DNA of 64,000 nucleotides from assembly GCF_031198435.1 (NCBI RefSeq), contig NZ_CP133548.1, forward strand, positions 3,940,001 to 4,004,000, read 5' to 3'. Position 1 is the stretch's first letter, and every line of letters starts with the position of its first letter. The notes under the pieces are model-generated. The model was not told where the DNA came from, ran no database searches, and saw nothing but the letters and a program-made list of their open reading frames with translations. Below, one piece after another: positions 26,718 through 33,184 of the stretch. The translations under genes were made by a program, and so were the position numbers. The DNA comes from Pleionea litopenaei. Its GTDB lineage: Bacteria > Pseudomonadota > Gammaproteobacteria > Enterobacterales > Kangiellaceae.

Positions 26718-28058
26718 TTAACGGTGCAACTGACTCTCTTGGTTTTGGATCGATTTGCTTGGCGCTTGCATGTCTTTTGTGGCTGTGAAAAATTCGCTGT
26801 ATCGCTCGAGTGCACTAAGCGGTAGGTGCGATATTGACAGTAGGTTGCGATGAAATTCGGTGAGTTGGAAGTGACTGTCTTGTTGCTGTTGTTTGAGCAA
26901 TTGCTCAATCTTATATTGCCCATACACGTAGGTATTGACTTGCATCGGCCAGCGTTTTATTCGCGCAAGTTCTCGTTCCATGATGTCGGCTCCTTCAGGA
27001 AAGTTTTTTAACCAATGGCTACGAACTTGTTCGTCATTCCATCCGAGAGCGTGCATACCTACGTCAACTTGAACACGCATGGCTCTTAATGCTTGCCATT
27101 TTAAGGCGTAATAAAGACTGGCTTTGTCTTGAAATAGGCCTAAATCCGCTCCATAGCGCTCGATGTACGCGGCCCAACCTTCGACCATTGCCATCGAAAT
27201 AGTCGATGCATCTCTATTGCCACAAAGCGCATACTTTTGCGACCATTGGCTTTGTAAGTGATGTCCCGGTAGGCCTTCATGCAAATATAGAAAATCCATT
27301 TGTGCCAAATTATAGTGTTCTGACGTCGCGTTAAAATAGAAGGTGTTTTGCTCTGAGTCATAGTACGCAGGCGCAAGAAAGTCAGGACCTAAAGACGACT
27401 TTGCAATATTTAAGGATTGCAGGTCTTTTGTTTCTACAAAGAGTTTTTCGATGAGTTTTTCAACACGTTGGTGTCTTTGTTGGTAACCCTGTAGTAGAGC
27501 CTCTTCTTGCCCAACTTTAATAGAAGAATAGGTCACCGGCTCGACTGAAACATCACGGAGTAAAGTGATGGAGCGATTGAACGTTTGCTCTCCAATGTTA
27601 TACAAAGCTTGAGGAGCAATATCTTCTCCTAACCATAATAAGGTTAACAATCGATACCATTTCAGTGAGTCAGGTAAGTTAGCAACAGAGCCTTGGTAAG
27701 TGATGGGGTGGTTGGCTAAGCTGTGTGCCAATACCTGCATTTGGGTAATCGTCTGAAAGCGATCGAGCTGTACTTGGTCACAGGCTGTGAGAGCATGGTT
27801 GTTTTGAGTGACATTGTTGAGTTGTACCAAAAACTCATCCCAGCTTGATGAGTGTGTTTGCGTACGTAGACTTTGCCATTGCTTCGTCATTTGCTGAAAG
27901 TCGAGTTGCAAAGGGTACTGTTCAAGAGCGTCGAATTGTTCTTTGAGCGCGGTGAAAGGTGTCTGCTGCGACATTGCCGTTGTAGAGTGAACCTGTGAAA
28001 TGAAGCTAACCAATAGCACTAGGCCAATTGTGGCGTGTAACGATAACAATCTTTTCAT
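26718..28058 (-). CDS. DUF885 family exported metallopeptidase-like protein
   Basis: A 446-aa protein with a signal peptide (LHATIGLVLLVSFISQVHS) and the DUF885 hallmark HEGLPGHHLQ, a zinc-ligand pair of the HExxxH kind, plus the flanking MVEGWAAYIERYG that supplies the distal Glu. DUF885 proteins are usually 550-600 aa; this one is shorter. It is the first gene of a two-gene operon with the PDZ-hydrolase. A peptidase role is inferred from the family; no substrate is known. Confidence 0.82.
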   Translation of the reverse strand: MKRLLSLHATIGLVLLVSFISQVHSTTAMSQQTPFTALKEQFDALEQYPLQLDFQQMTKQWQSLRTQTHSSSWDEFLVQLNNVTQNNHALTACDQVQLDRFQTITQMQVLAHSLANHPITYQGSVANLPDSLKWYRLLTLLWLGEDIAPQALYNIGEQTFNRSITLLRDVSVEPVTYSSIKVGQEEALLQGYQQRHQRVEKLIEKLFVETKDLQSLNIAKSSLGPDFLAPAYYDSEQNTFYFNATSEHYNLAQMDFLYLHEGLPGHHLQSQWSQKYALCGNRDASTISMAMVEGWAAYIERYGADLGLFQDKASLYYALKWQALRAMRVQVDVGMHALGWNDEQVRSHWLKNFPEGADIMERELARIKRWPMQVNTYVYGQYKIEQLLKQQQQDSHFQLTEFHRNLLSISHLPLSALERYSEFFTATKDMQAPSKSIQNQESQLHR

Positions 28059-28872
28059 CGACGAGCTCCTGAGCCTTCTGCGCTGAATCTAGGTAGAGTT
28101 TAGAAAGTTGTACCGGAACGGTAGAATAACCTGATAATTTCGGCTGATCTTTACGGTATTTGTTAGAAATTCTTAACGAGCCCGGTTAATTATGGAGCAA
28201 AGCTTGGCTGCGCTGTCGATAGGTTACTCGGAATCTAATCTAGGATTCACACTTGATTGATCATAAGTCGACCGCTAGAATGCTCATCAATCTTTAAAGG
28301 AAAAATTTTACAGGAAACCGCTTTGTTACTCTTAAACTGTTATCAACCTCTAAGCATACCGTTAGTAGGCAATCGCTCTACCAGCGATTTCGTGCTCGGG
28401 TGCCTGTTGATTAAACAAGCGGAGCATACAAAGTAAGTTAACTTCCAGTTTTGGAAGTTTGCAGCTTCCGAAAGCGGATTTTATAAAACGAACAAGTTTT
28501 GAATTGATAAAAACGTCGGAAGCTGAAAAGCAACCGGCGTTTTTTTATGCCTTGAAAAAATACAGAAGGACAAGTCATTGACGAATAAATATCGAATATT
28601 GGTGTAGTTGATTGAAATTGAATGGGTCTGTTTCAAACAAATGAGGTGAATTTACCTAGGTTTTTAGGTGAAGGGTTTTGTACGTCTGCAATATGCGTAA
28701 GTTGTTGAAAAATAAATAAAATAATTAATAAAATGCATTGACGAAGCGTTTTTTTCGCGATTAAATAGCCGGACATTGATTGAGGGAAGTCATTTTTAAG
28801 TTAGCGTCCTCAAAAATGCTGTATGAATAAACTGAATTAGATGAACGTAAGCAAGAAAACTTAAGAAAGGTA
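28059..28872. other. Long AT-rich upstream region of the RNA island
   Basis: About 810 bases without a convincing gene. It holds a hairpin at 28367-28405 (inner stem AATCGCT / AGCGATT, outer AGGCA / TGCCT), the attenuator-like element at 28440-28547, and weaker stems around 28650-28672 and 28790-28818. The left ~250 bases would contain the divergent promoter of the DUF885 gene. Confidence 0.5.
28440..28547 (+). promoter_or_regulatory. Attenuator-like terminator/antiterminator RNA
   Basis: Three stems can form. First, AACTTCCA / TGGAAGTT (28440-28459). Second, a perfect 10-bp pair CAGCTTCCGA (28462-28471) with TCGGAAGCTG (28516-28525). Third, AAAACGTCGG (28510-28519) with CCGGCGTTTT (28534-28543, one G-T pair), followed by a run of seven Ts. 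The second and third share bases 28516-28519 and so exclude each other. This is the layout of a transcription attenuator or riboswitch expression platform. No known riboswitch aptamer is recognised. Confidence 0.55.
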
Positions 28873-29124
28873 ATGAGAGACATGATGATGACATCGAATA
28901 GCCATAGCGGAAAAATCAGTCGCCAGAAGATTTCAGGTAATGGCACCGCTAATGATCGCCATTTTCTCATTCATTTGACTGAGCAATTGATTGCTTATGC
29001 CGATAGTTGTGAAAGTGGAATAGGTTATTTGGTGGGAGATAAACGTGATTTGGTAGGACATAAAAAAAGTGCATTGGTAAAGGAAAATCTATTTCCGATA
29101 GAGAGCAACATCAAACTAAATTAA
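28873..29124 (+). CDS. Small hypothetical protein of the RNA island
   Basis: An 83-aa ORF with a ribosome site (AAAGG, 3-4 bases before the ATG). It is hydrophilic with a basic, Ser/Gly-rich N-terminus (GKISRQKISGNG) and a more folded middle (FLIHLTEQLIAYADS, then GIGYLVGDKRDLVGHKK). I recognise no family. It lies between two attenuator/terminator-like RNA elements, and its stop codon is one base before the next hairpin. It might be a leader or regulatory product of the island. That it is translated is plausible but unproven. Confidence 0.5.
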   Translation: MRDMMMTSNSHSGKISRQKISGNGTANDRHFLIHLTEQLIAYADSCESGIGYLVGDKRDLVGHKKSALVKENLFPIESNIKLN

Positions 29125-29217
29125 AACGCTTCCTTGTTTGGAAGCGTAGGCTTCCGGATAAGAGAGAATCGTTTTGAGTATTCTTGAACCGCAAGCCGAA
29201 AGGTTTGCGGTTTTTTT
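29125..29217 (+). terminator. Leader hairpin plus strong intrinsic terminator
   Basis: Directly after the 83-aa ORF is the hairpin ACGCTTCC / GGAAGCGT (29126-29147). The terminator proper is at 29187-29217: an 11-bp stem AACCGCAAGCC / GGTTTGCGGTT (one G-T pair), a GAAA tetraloop and seven Ts. AAAACG (29123-29128) can instead pair with CGTTTT (29170-29175), giving a second fold. It ends 35 bases before tRNA-His. Confidence 0.8.
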
Positions 29218-29252
29218 ATGCCAAAACTTTGCGAGGCTCAGTCATTATTGGA

Positions 29253-29329
29253 GTGACCATAGCTTAATTGGGTAAAGCTTCGAGTTGTGATCTCGAATGA
29301 TGCCGGTTCAAATCCGGTTGGTCACCCCA
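29253..29329 (+). tRNA. tRNA-His (GTG), atypical
   Basis: Acceptor stem GTGACCA / TGGTCAC, D-arm GCTT / AAGC with GGG in the loop, anticodon loop TTGTGAT (GTG), T-arm GCCGG-TTCAAAT-CCGGT, discriminator C73 and encoded CCA. The base before position 1 is A, not the G-1 found in most bacterial tRNA-His genes, so the genome-encoded G-1:C73 identity pair is missing. The flanks form a perfect 11-bp inverted repeat (29241-29251 with 29327-29337) that would pair through the CCA. It is the first tRNA of the island. Confidence 0.88.
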
Positions 29330-29550
29330 ATAATGACTGCATTGAGCGGTAGAGCAATTTTCTGCTGGCCCAATAATGACTGCATTGAGCGGTAGAGCAA
29401 TTTTCTGCTGGCCCAATAATGACTGCATTGAGCGGTAGAGCAATTTTCTGCTGGCCCAATAATGACTGCATTGAGCGGTAGAGCAATTTTCTGCTGGCCC
29501 AATAATGACTGCATTGAGCGGTAGAGCAATTTTCTGCTGACACAATAATG
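29329..29550 (+). repeat. Five 43-bp tandem repeats after tRNA-His
   Basis: Units start at 29329, 29372, 29415, 29458 and 29501. The first four are identical; the fifth differs only near its end (TGACAC for TGGCCC), and a partial AATAATGA follows at 29544. Each contains GAGCGGTAGAGCA, which resembles a tRNA D-arm, and CCAATAATGAC, which copies the 3' end and trailer of tRNA-His. They look like amplified tRNA-derived fragments. Frames open on the minus strand across them are simple products of the repetition and are not genes. Confidence 0.9.
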
Positions 29551-29636
29551 ATGTTTTTAAACGGAAGAGTTTAATAGAAGGGTGGTGATCAATTATCTCC
29601 AAGGATGGAGACCCTCACTTCTCTTTACTTTATTAG

Positions 29637-29665
29637 AGCAAGGTTGAGCAATACCTTGCTTTTTT
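29637..29665 (+). terminator. Intrinsic terminator just upstream of tRNA-Leu
   Basis: Stem AGCAAGGT / ACCTTGCT (8 bp, 8-base loop) followed by six Ts, ending 6 bases before tRNA-Leu. It closes the tRNA-His/repeat transcript, or is a processing signal for the tRNA. A small hairpin CTCCA-AGGA-TGGAG lies upstream at 29597-29610. Confidence 0.85.
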
Positions 29666-29671
29666 ATTAAA

Positions 29672-29748
29672 GCCCTGGTGGCGGAATTGGCATACGCGGC
29701 GGATTTAGATTCCGTTTTCTGAGAGTTCGAGTCTCTCCCAGGGTACCA
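29672..29748 (+). tRNA. tRNA-Leu (TAG) without the long variable arm
   Basis: Acceptor GCCCTGG / CCAGGGT, a Leu-like D-arm (GCGGAATTGGCATACGC), anticodon loop TTTAGAT (TAG), T-arm GAGAG-TTCGAGT-CTCTC, A73 and CCA. The variable region is only 5 bases (TTTCT), giving 77 nt in all. Bacterial tRNA-Leu is normally class II with a long extra arm and ~85 nt or more. The amino acid identity is therefore less certain than the anticodon. Confidence 0.85.
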
Positions 29749-29780
29749 AGTCTAATTTTGGTAACGCATTAAATCGATTT

Positions 29781-29855
29781 GGGTGCATAGCTCAAAGGTA
29801 GAGCGACGGCCTGTTAAGCCGTGGGTTGAAGGTTCAAGTCCTTCTGCGCCCGCCA
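29781..29855 (+). tRNA. tRNA-Asn (GTT)
   Basis: Acceptor GGGTGCA / TGCGCCC, D-arm GCTC-AAAGGTA-GAGC, anticodon stem ACGGC / GCCGT with loop CTGTTAA (GTT), T-arm GAAGG-TTCAAGT-CCTTC, G73 and encoded CCA; 75 nt. This is the most regular tRNA of the island. Confidence 0.92.
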
Positions 29856-29894
29856 ACATTGAGGTTCAATAAAAAGATTGCGATGGCAAGATAC

Positions 29895-29952
29895 TGCTGA
29901 GGTTTTGCCCTACAGACCCGTCACGGTGAAAGTCCGACTCAGCAACTTTTTT
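29895..29952 (+). ncRNA. Structured element ending in a T-run, just before the CAT tRNA
   Basis: A 7-bp stem TGCTGAG (29895-29901) / CTCAGCA (29938-29944), enclosing a 36-base region with CCG-TCA-CGG and GTGAAAGTCC, followed by a run of six Ts that ends 2 bases before the next tRNA. It may be an intrinsic terminator with a large structured loop, or a decayed RNA gene. I do not recognise it. Confidence 0.4.
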
Positions 29953-29954
29953 AG

Positions 29955-30028
29955 GGGCTGCTAGCTCAATTGATAAGAGCATCCGGCTCATAACCGGAGG
30001 GTTCCGAGTTCGAGTCTCGGGCGGCCCA
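29955..30028 (+). tRNA. tRNA with CAT anticodon on a Lys-type body, no encoded CCA
   Basis: Acceptor GGGCTGC / GCGGCCC, D-arm GCTC / GAGC, anticodon stem TCCGG / CCGGA with loop CTCATAA (CAT), T-arm CCGAG-TTCGAGT-CTCGG and A73, followed by TTA so no genomic CCA. It is 63/74 identical to the tRNA-Lys 150 bases downstream, including the anticodon stem, so it is probably a duplicate with an altered anticodon. The D-loop has GA where GG is expected. It could be elongator Met or Ile2 (lysidine-modified). It is unlike the regular tRNA-Met at 54427-54503. Confidence 0.82.
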
Positions 30029-30180
30029 TTAAATTTTTAAATTTGTCTATTTTGATGATGTGTATTTTTTACTTTGGATTTACTTTGAAATTACGTTGAT
30101 TGCTTTGTGAAGAAAGGATCGCAATGTTAACAAACGGATTAATCCTAAAGTGATTGATCCAAAATTAATTAATCAAGAAT

Positions 30181-30257
30181 GGGTTGCTAGCTCAACTGGC
30201 TAGAGCATCCGGCTTTTAACCGGAAGGTTTCGAGTTCGAATCTCGGGCGACCCACCA
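30181..30257 (+). tRNA. tRNA-Lys (TTT)
   Basis: Acceptor GGGTTGC / GCGACCC, D-arm with GG, anticodon stem TCCGG / CCGGA with loop CTTTTAA (TTT), T-arm TCGAG-TTCGAAT-CTCGG, A73 and encoded CCA. It is the likely parent, or sister, of the CAT tRNA upstream. It ends 37 bases before the cREC gene start. Confidence 0.92.
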
Positions 30258-30294
30258 AAACTCGTTCATGTTATTGGTCGAAAGGAGGACTATC

Positions 30295-30606
30295 ATGAAA
30301 TTATTTCTAGACGATGTACGTCCTGCACCAGCAGGTTGGAAAGGCGTTCGCTGGCCACAAGAGGCCATTAGCTTGCTGATGACTGGTTCGGTAACCGATT
30401 TAAGTCTCGATCACGACTTAGGAAATGACCAAAAAGGAACGGGTTACGACGTTATCGTGTGGTTAGAAAAAGCAGTGGTTGAATATGGTCTCATTCCACC
30501 CAGCATTCGGATCCATTCATCCAATGGGCCTGCACGTAAGCGAATGGAGCAAGGCGTTCGTTCGATACAATATTTACATCGAACACGCGGGCGAAAGCTT
30601 TATTGA
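30295..30606 (+). CDS. Cyclic-phosphate-processing receiver (cREC) domain protein
   Basis: A 103-aa single-domain protein. It opens with MKLFLDDVRPAP, has SLDHDLGNDQKGTGYD in the middle and IHSSNGPARKRM near the end, which fits the cREC_REC family: receiver-like proteins with clustered acidic residues, predicted from genomic context to act on cyclic-phosphate RNA ends in RNA-repair systems. The ATG at 30295 follows AAAGGAGG, a near-perfect ribosome site; an upstream in-frame start is ignored. It is embedded between tRNA-Lys and tRNA-Cys, which supports a link with tRNA metabolism. The enzymatic activity is predicted, not shown. Confidence 0.8.
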   Translation: MKLFLDDVRPAPAGWKGVRWPQEAISLLMTGSVTDLSLDHDLGNDQKGTGYDVIVWLEKAVVEYGLIPPSIRIHSSNGPARKRMEQGVRSIQYLHRTRGRKLY

Positions 30607-30792
30607 TCCCCGCGTATCAAATTGCAGTAGAGGTTTTTCAAGCTAACCAATAGTTTCGAAGGGTTATTGGATCGTTTGAAAGTTTAGGAAGAGATAAAAC
30701 AAGGACGTTTCTTATTGCATAGATTATGCAAAAGTTTATTCGCCAAAATATTTTAACTTAATTTTTTGTAAGGTGTACTTGGAAGGTGTTCT

Positions 30793-30867
30793 AGGGCGGT
30801 GGCAGAGTGACCATGCGGTAGGTTGCAAATCTATAGAAGGCGGGTTTGATTCCCGCCCGACCTTCCA
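30793..30867 (+). tRNA. tRNA-Cys (GCA) with an acceptor mismatch
   Basis: D-arm GCA / TGC, anticodon loop TTGCAAA (GCA), T-arm GCGGG-TTTGATT-CCCGC, U73 as usual for Cys and encoded CCA. The acceptor stem AGGGCGG / CCGACCT has one G-A mismatch at the fourth pair. The leader TTGGAAGGT (30779-30787) is perfectly complementary to ACCTTCCAA (30860-30868), which covers part of the acceptor 3' strand and the CCA, so an alternative fold is possible. The D-loop has GA rather than GG. Confidence 0.78.
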
Positions 30868-30920
30868 AAAACGATAATAATTGAACCAAATTGGGAACCG
30901 ACGTTTTCAAGGAGAAGAAC

Positions 30921-31481
30921 ATGCAAACGCGAATTCTACGATTAAATAAAGCCGGACAAGCAATGGAGTGGATCGATCATGAAACTGCTGCGAGTTTGTA
31001 TGCTAAACAACAAATTGTGTGGAGTTTCGGTGATGAGTCAACGATATTGCATGGAGGATACTCCCGATTGAATGGAGAACGCTCAATAATCAAACTTGCA
31101 CCCGTTATCGCAACGGAAGGTCAAGTGAATCAATTTGATCAGCGAATACCGAAGCTTTGCAACAGTGCGCTGTTTCGACGTGATCAAAATTTATGTTTGT
31201 ATTGTGGTCAAAAGTTTCGCTCTGCCGAGTTAACGCGAGACCATGTGATGCCACAAGCAAGAGGGGGACCGGATACTTGGACTAATTGCGTTGCTGCGTG
31301 TAAGTCGTGTAATCACTTTAAAGCATGCCGGACACCCGATGAAGCGAATATGCCATTATTAGCCATTCCTTTTAAACCCAATAAATGGGAATATTTGGCA
31401 TTGGCTAATAGAAATATTCTGGCCGATCAAATGCAGTTCTTAGTGAAGGGCTTTTCAAATAATATGAGGCGGCTAAGTTAG
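30921..31481 (+). CDS. HNH endonuclease
   Basis: A 186-aa protein with an HNH nuclease domain in the second half: LCLYCGQKF (first CxxC), RDHVMPQARGGPDTW (the catalytic His in DH), TNCVAACKSCN (Asn and second CxxC). The four Cys bind a structural zinc and the HNH core binds a catalytic metal. The first ~85 residues are a separate domain with no motif I recognise. I chose the ATG at 30921 after AAGGAGAAG. It is 53 bases downstream of tRNA-Cys. The target, DNA or RNA, is unknown. Stand-alone HNH proteins of this kind are common beside phage and mobile tRNA clusters. Confidence 0.9.
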   Translation: MQTRILRLNKAGQAMEWIDHETAASLYAKQQIVWSFGDESTILHGGYSRLNGERSIIKLAPVIATEGQVNQFDQRIPKLCNSALFRRDQNLCLYCGQKFRSAELTRDHVMPQARGGPDTWTNCVAACKSCNHFKACRTPDEANMPLLAIPFKPNKWEYLALANRNILADQMQFLVKGFSNNMRRLS

Positions 31482-31498
31482 CCGTCTCATATTATTTG
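31456..31498 (+). terminator. Long palindrome overlapping the HNH stop codon
   Basis: The sequence around the HNH stop forms an inverted repeat of ~20 bp (AAATAATATGAGGCGGCTAA / TTAGCCGTCTCATATTATTT, one G-T pair). The TAG stop lies in the apex. A/T tracts at both ends make it a candidate bidirectional terminator. Confidence 0.7.
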
Positions 31499-31799
31499 GA
31501 TAGGAAGGTGTTATTAAAGTATTTCACTGATTCAATTAAGAAAAATGTGACCTAATTTCCGGTCTAACAATAGAATATTCGATACTCTTAAAATGCAGCG
31601 GTAAAGCGAAGATATCGACTAAAAAATGACTCGGTCGCTACGACTTATTATGCGATGCATATAGGTATCTGAGATAGCCGTTCTGCAGTTTAAGGTGACC
31701 TTTAGTTTAATATCACCTTTAGTTTAAGATCACCTTTAAAAGTATGAAAGGGTGAATAAAGGTTGAATAAGATTATTTGGATGATCAAAAGGAAAAGTC
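31482..31799. other. Intergenic region after the island
   Basis: About 320 bases with no gene. Around 31690-31740 there are three imperfect copies of a CACCTTTAGTTTAA-like unit. I see no RNA gene. Confidence 0.5.
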
Positions 31800-32192
31800 A
31801 TGCAACGCCAAACGACAAAATCACTGCTAACACTTGCCATTGGAACGTTATTCAGTACCAGCTTATGGTCAAATGAAAATGATGAAATTGGTGAGCTGCT
31901 CTATGAGTCAAGCTTGATGTATTGGCCCGTTATCGAGAAGTGCAGTAAAGAAGTCAGTCCTCGATATAAGAAGGCCTATCAAGATTGGTTGAAGAATAAC
32001 AAAGCAACCATCGATGCAGCAAAAGAAGCTTTAAGAAAAACCATGGGTGAGAAAGCGACTGAGAAAGATGTTGAAGCGCTTTACAAGCCTCAGCTAGATG
32101 ACCTAGAGATGGAGCTAGTAGCAACGACAAAAGAAGACTTGGTATCCATGTGTGATGCGACACTAGAGATGATGCAAGAAAATATGAACTAG
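31800..32192 (+). CDS. Periplasmic hypothetical protein
   Basis: A 130-aa protein with a signal peptide (SLLTLAIGTLFSTSLWS) and a helical, highly charged mature part. Two Cys (EKCSKE and SMCDAT), far apart in sequence, could form a disulfide. An AAAGGAAAAG site precedes the ATG. No family recognised. Confidence 0.7.
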   Translation: MQRQTTKSLLTLAIGTLFSTSLWSNENDEIGELLYESSLMYWPVIEKCSKEVSPRYKKAYQDWLKNNKATIDAAKEALRKTMGEKATEKDVEALYKPQLDDLEMELVATTKEDLVSMCDATLEMMQENMN

Positions 32193-32656
32193 TATATTTT
32201 TGAAAAAGTAGTCTCATTAAATAATTCGGTTATGAATCAAGCCTTTTATAAACGAAGCTTTTTATGAACGAAGTCTTTTATAAACGAGTATATCGATAAA
32301 TATATACATAAAACTATTTATAAATTTGTACTATAGAGTAAGTGACGGTCTTACTGCTTTGCTAAGACTGCTTGACCGTCACTCACTTTTAACGAAAGCT
32401 TGTCAAACTCGTTGTTTCTTTAAACCTCTAACTTTTTGTCATAGTGGTTTAGCGATGTAAGTGTTCGGTTAGAATAAATGATCGCCTAATACTATTGAGC
32501 GCTTAATATTAAAGACTCGCTAATATTCATGAGCACTTAATATTAACCAGCACTTAATATTAACCAGCATATAAAGCTGTCACATTGTAAAAATACGTTG
32601 CCAAAAATAATAAGTCCATAGGTTGGACACTGCCTTGACAAGGAAAACTCATATCT
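32193..32656. other. Repeat-rich AT intergenic region
   Basis: About 460 bases without a gene. It contains imperfect tandem copies of a CTTTTATAAACGAAG-like unit (32238-32300) and of AGCACTTAATATTAACC (32495-32575), plus the hairpin at 32339-32382 listed separately. The promoter of the following gene probably lies in the last 100 bases. Confidence 0.5.
32339..32382. terminator. Strong hairpin, possible terminator
   Basis: Outer stem AGTGACGGTC / GACCGTCACT (10 bp). The segment inside also contains GTCTTA / TAAGAC, which can pair instead or partly in addition. There is only a short T tract. It may terminate the 31800-32192 transcript. Confidence 0.5.
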
Positions 32657-33184
32657 ATGGAAAAGCAATTAATTCCACCGGTGCTTATAGAAACTCCTCG
32701 CCTCGTTTTAAGACATTTTTATCAGGGAGATGCGCAAGGCGTTTTTGAATTCAATCAACATCCAGAAATGCTGAAATACATACCCGGTGATCCCATCTTA
32801 AGTTCGGTCGCTGAGGCGGCGCAAATCATCGAAAACGTTTGGTTAAATGAATATCGGCAATATGGCTATGCTCGATATGCCGTGATACTGAAAGGTGAAA
32901 TCAACCCAATCGGGTTTGCTGGGTTTAAGTTTGAACCTGAGTTTGGCTTTCCTGATTTAGGGTATCGAATCGCACCTCCTTTTTGGGGAAAAGGGCTAAT
33001 TTCAGAAGCGGTAGACGCGTTGTTGGTTTACGGCAAAACAACGCTTGAGCTGAATAAGATTGTGGCGATTGCAGCCGTCGACAATGCGGCTTCCAATCGA
33101 ATTTTACAAAAATTTAATTTTAAGCAGACCAATACATTAGTAGAGCATGGAATGCCTCACTACTTCTATGAAAAACTGCTATAG
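32657..33184 (+). CDS. GNAT N-acetyltransferase (RimJ/RimL type)
   Basis: A 175-aa acetyl-CoA-dependent transferase. It starts ETPRLVLRHFYQGDAQGVFEF, has the strand and motif A region LGYRIAPPFWGKGLISEAVDALL, where the usual GxG/A pyrophosphate-binding loop is WGKGL, and ends with NAASNRILQKFNF as in RimJ/RimL-like enzymes. Substrate unknown; members modify ribosomal proteins, antibiotics or small amines. Monocistronic. Confidence 0.88.
   Translation: MEKQLIPPVLIETPRLVLRHFYQGDAQGVFEFNQHPEMLKYIPGDPILSSVAEAAQIIENVWLNEYRQYGYARYAVILKGEINPIGFAGFKFEPEFGFPDLGYRIAPPFWGKGLISEAVDALLVYGKTTLELNKIVAIAAVDNAASNRILQKFNFKQTNTLVEHGMPHYFYEKLL

Noticed and set aside
29329-29550. CRISPR array
   Set aside because: The units are directly adjacent with no variable spacers and there are no cas genes.
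29264-29602. Minus-strand open frames of 73-112 aa over the 43-bp repeats
   Set aside because: Periodic by-products of the tandem repeats and tRNA-His; no ribosome site and no protein-like composition.
29895-29952. Group II intron or RNase P fragment
   Set aside because: Only the short GTGAAAGTCC string matches; the length and the other domains are missing.
28360-31500. Prophage
   Set aside because: tRNAs and an HNH protein are phage-like, but there is no integrase, capsid, terminase or lysis gene.
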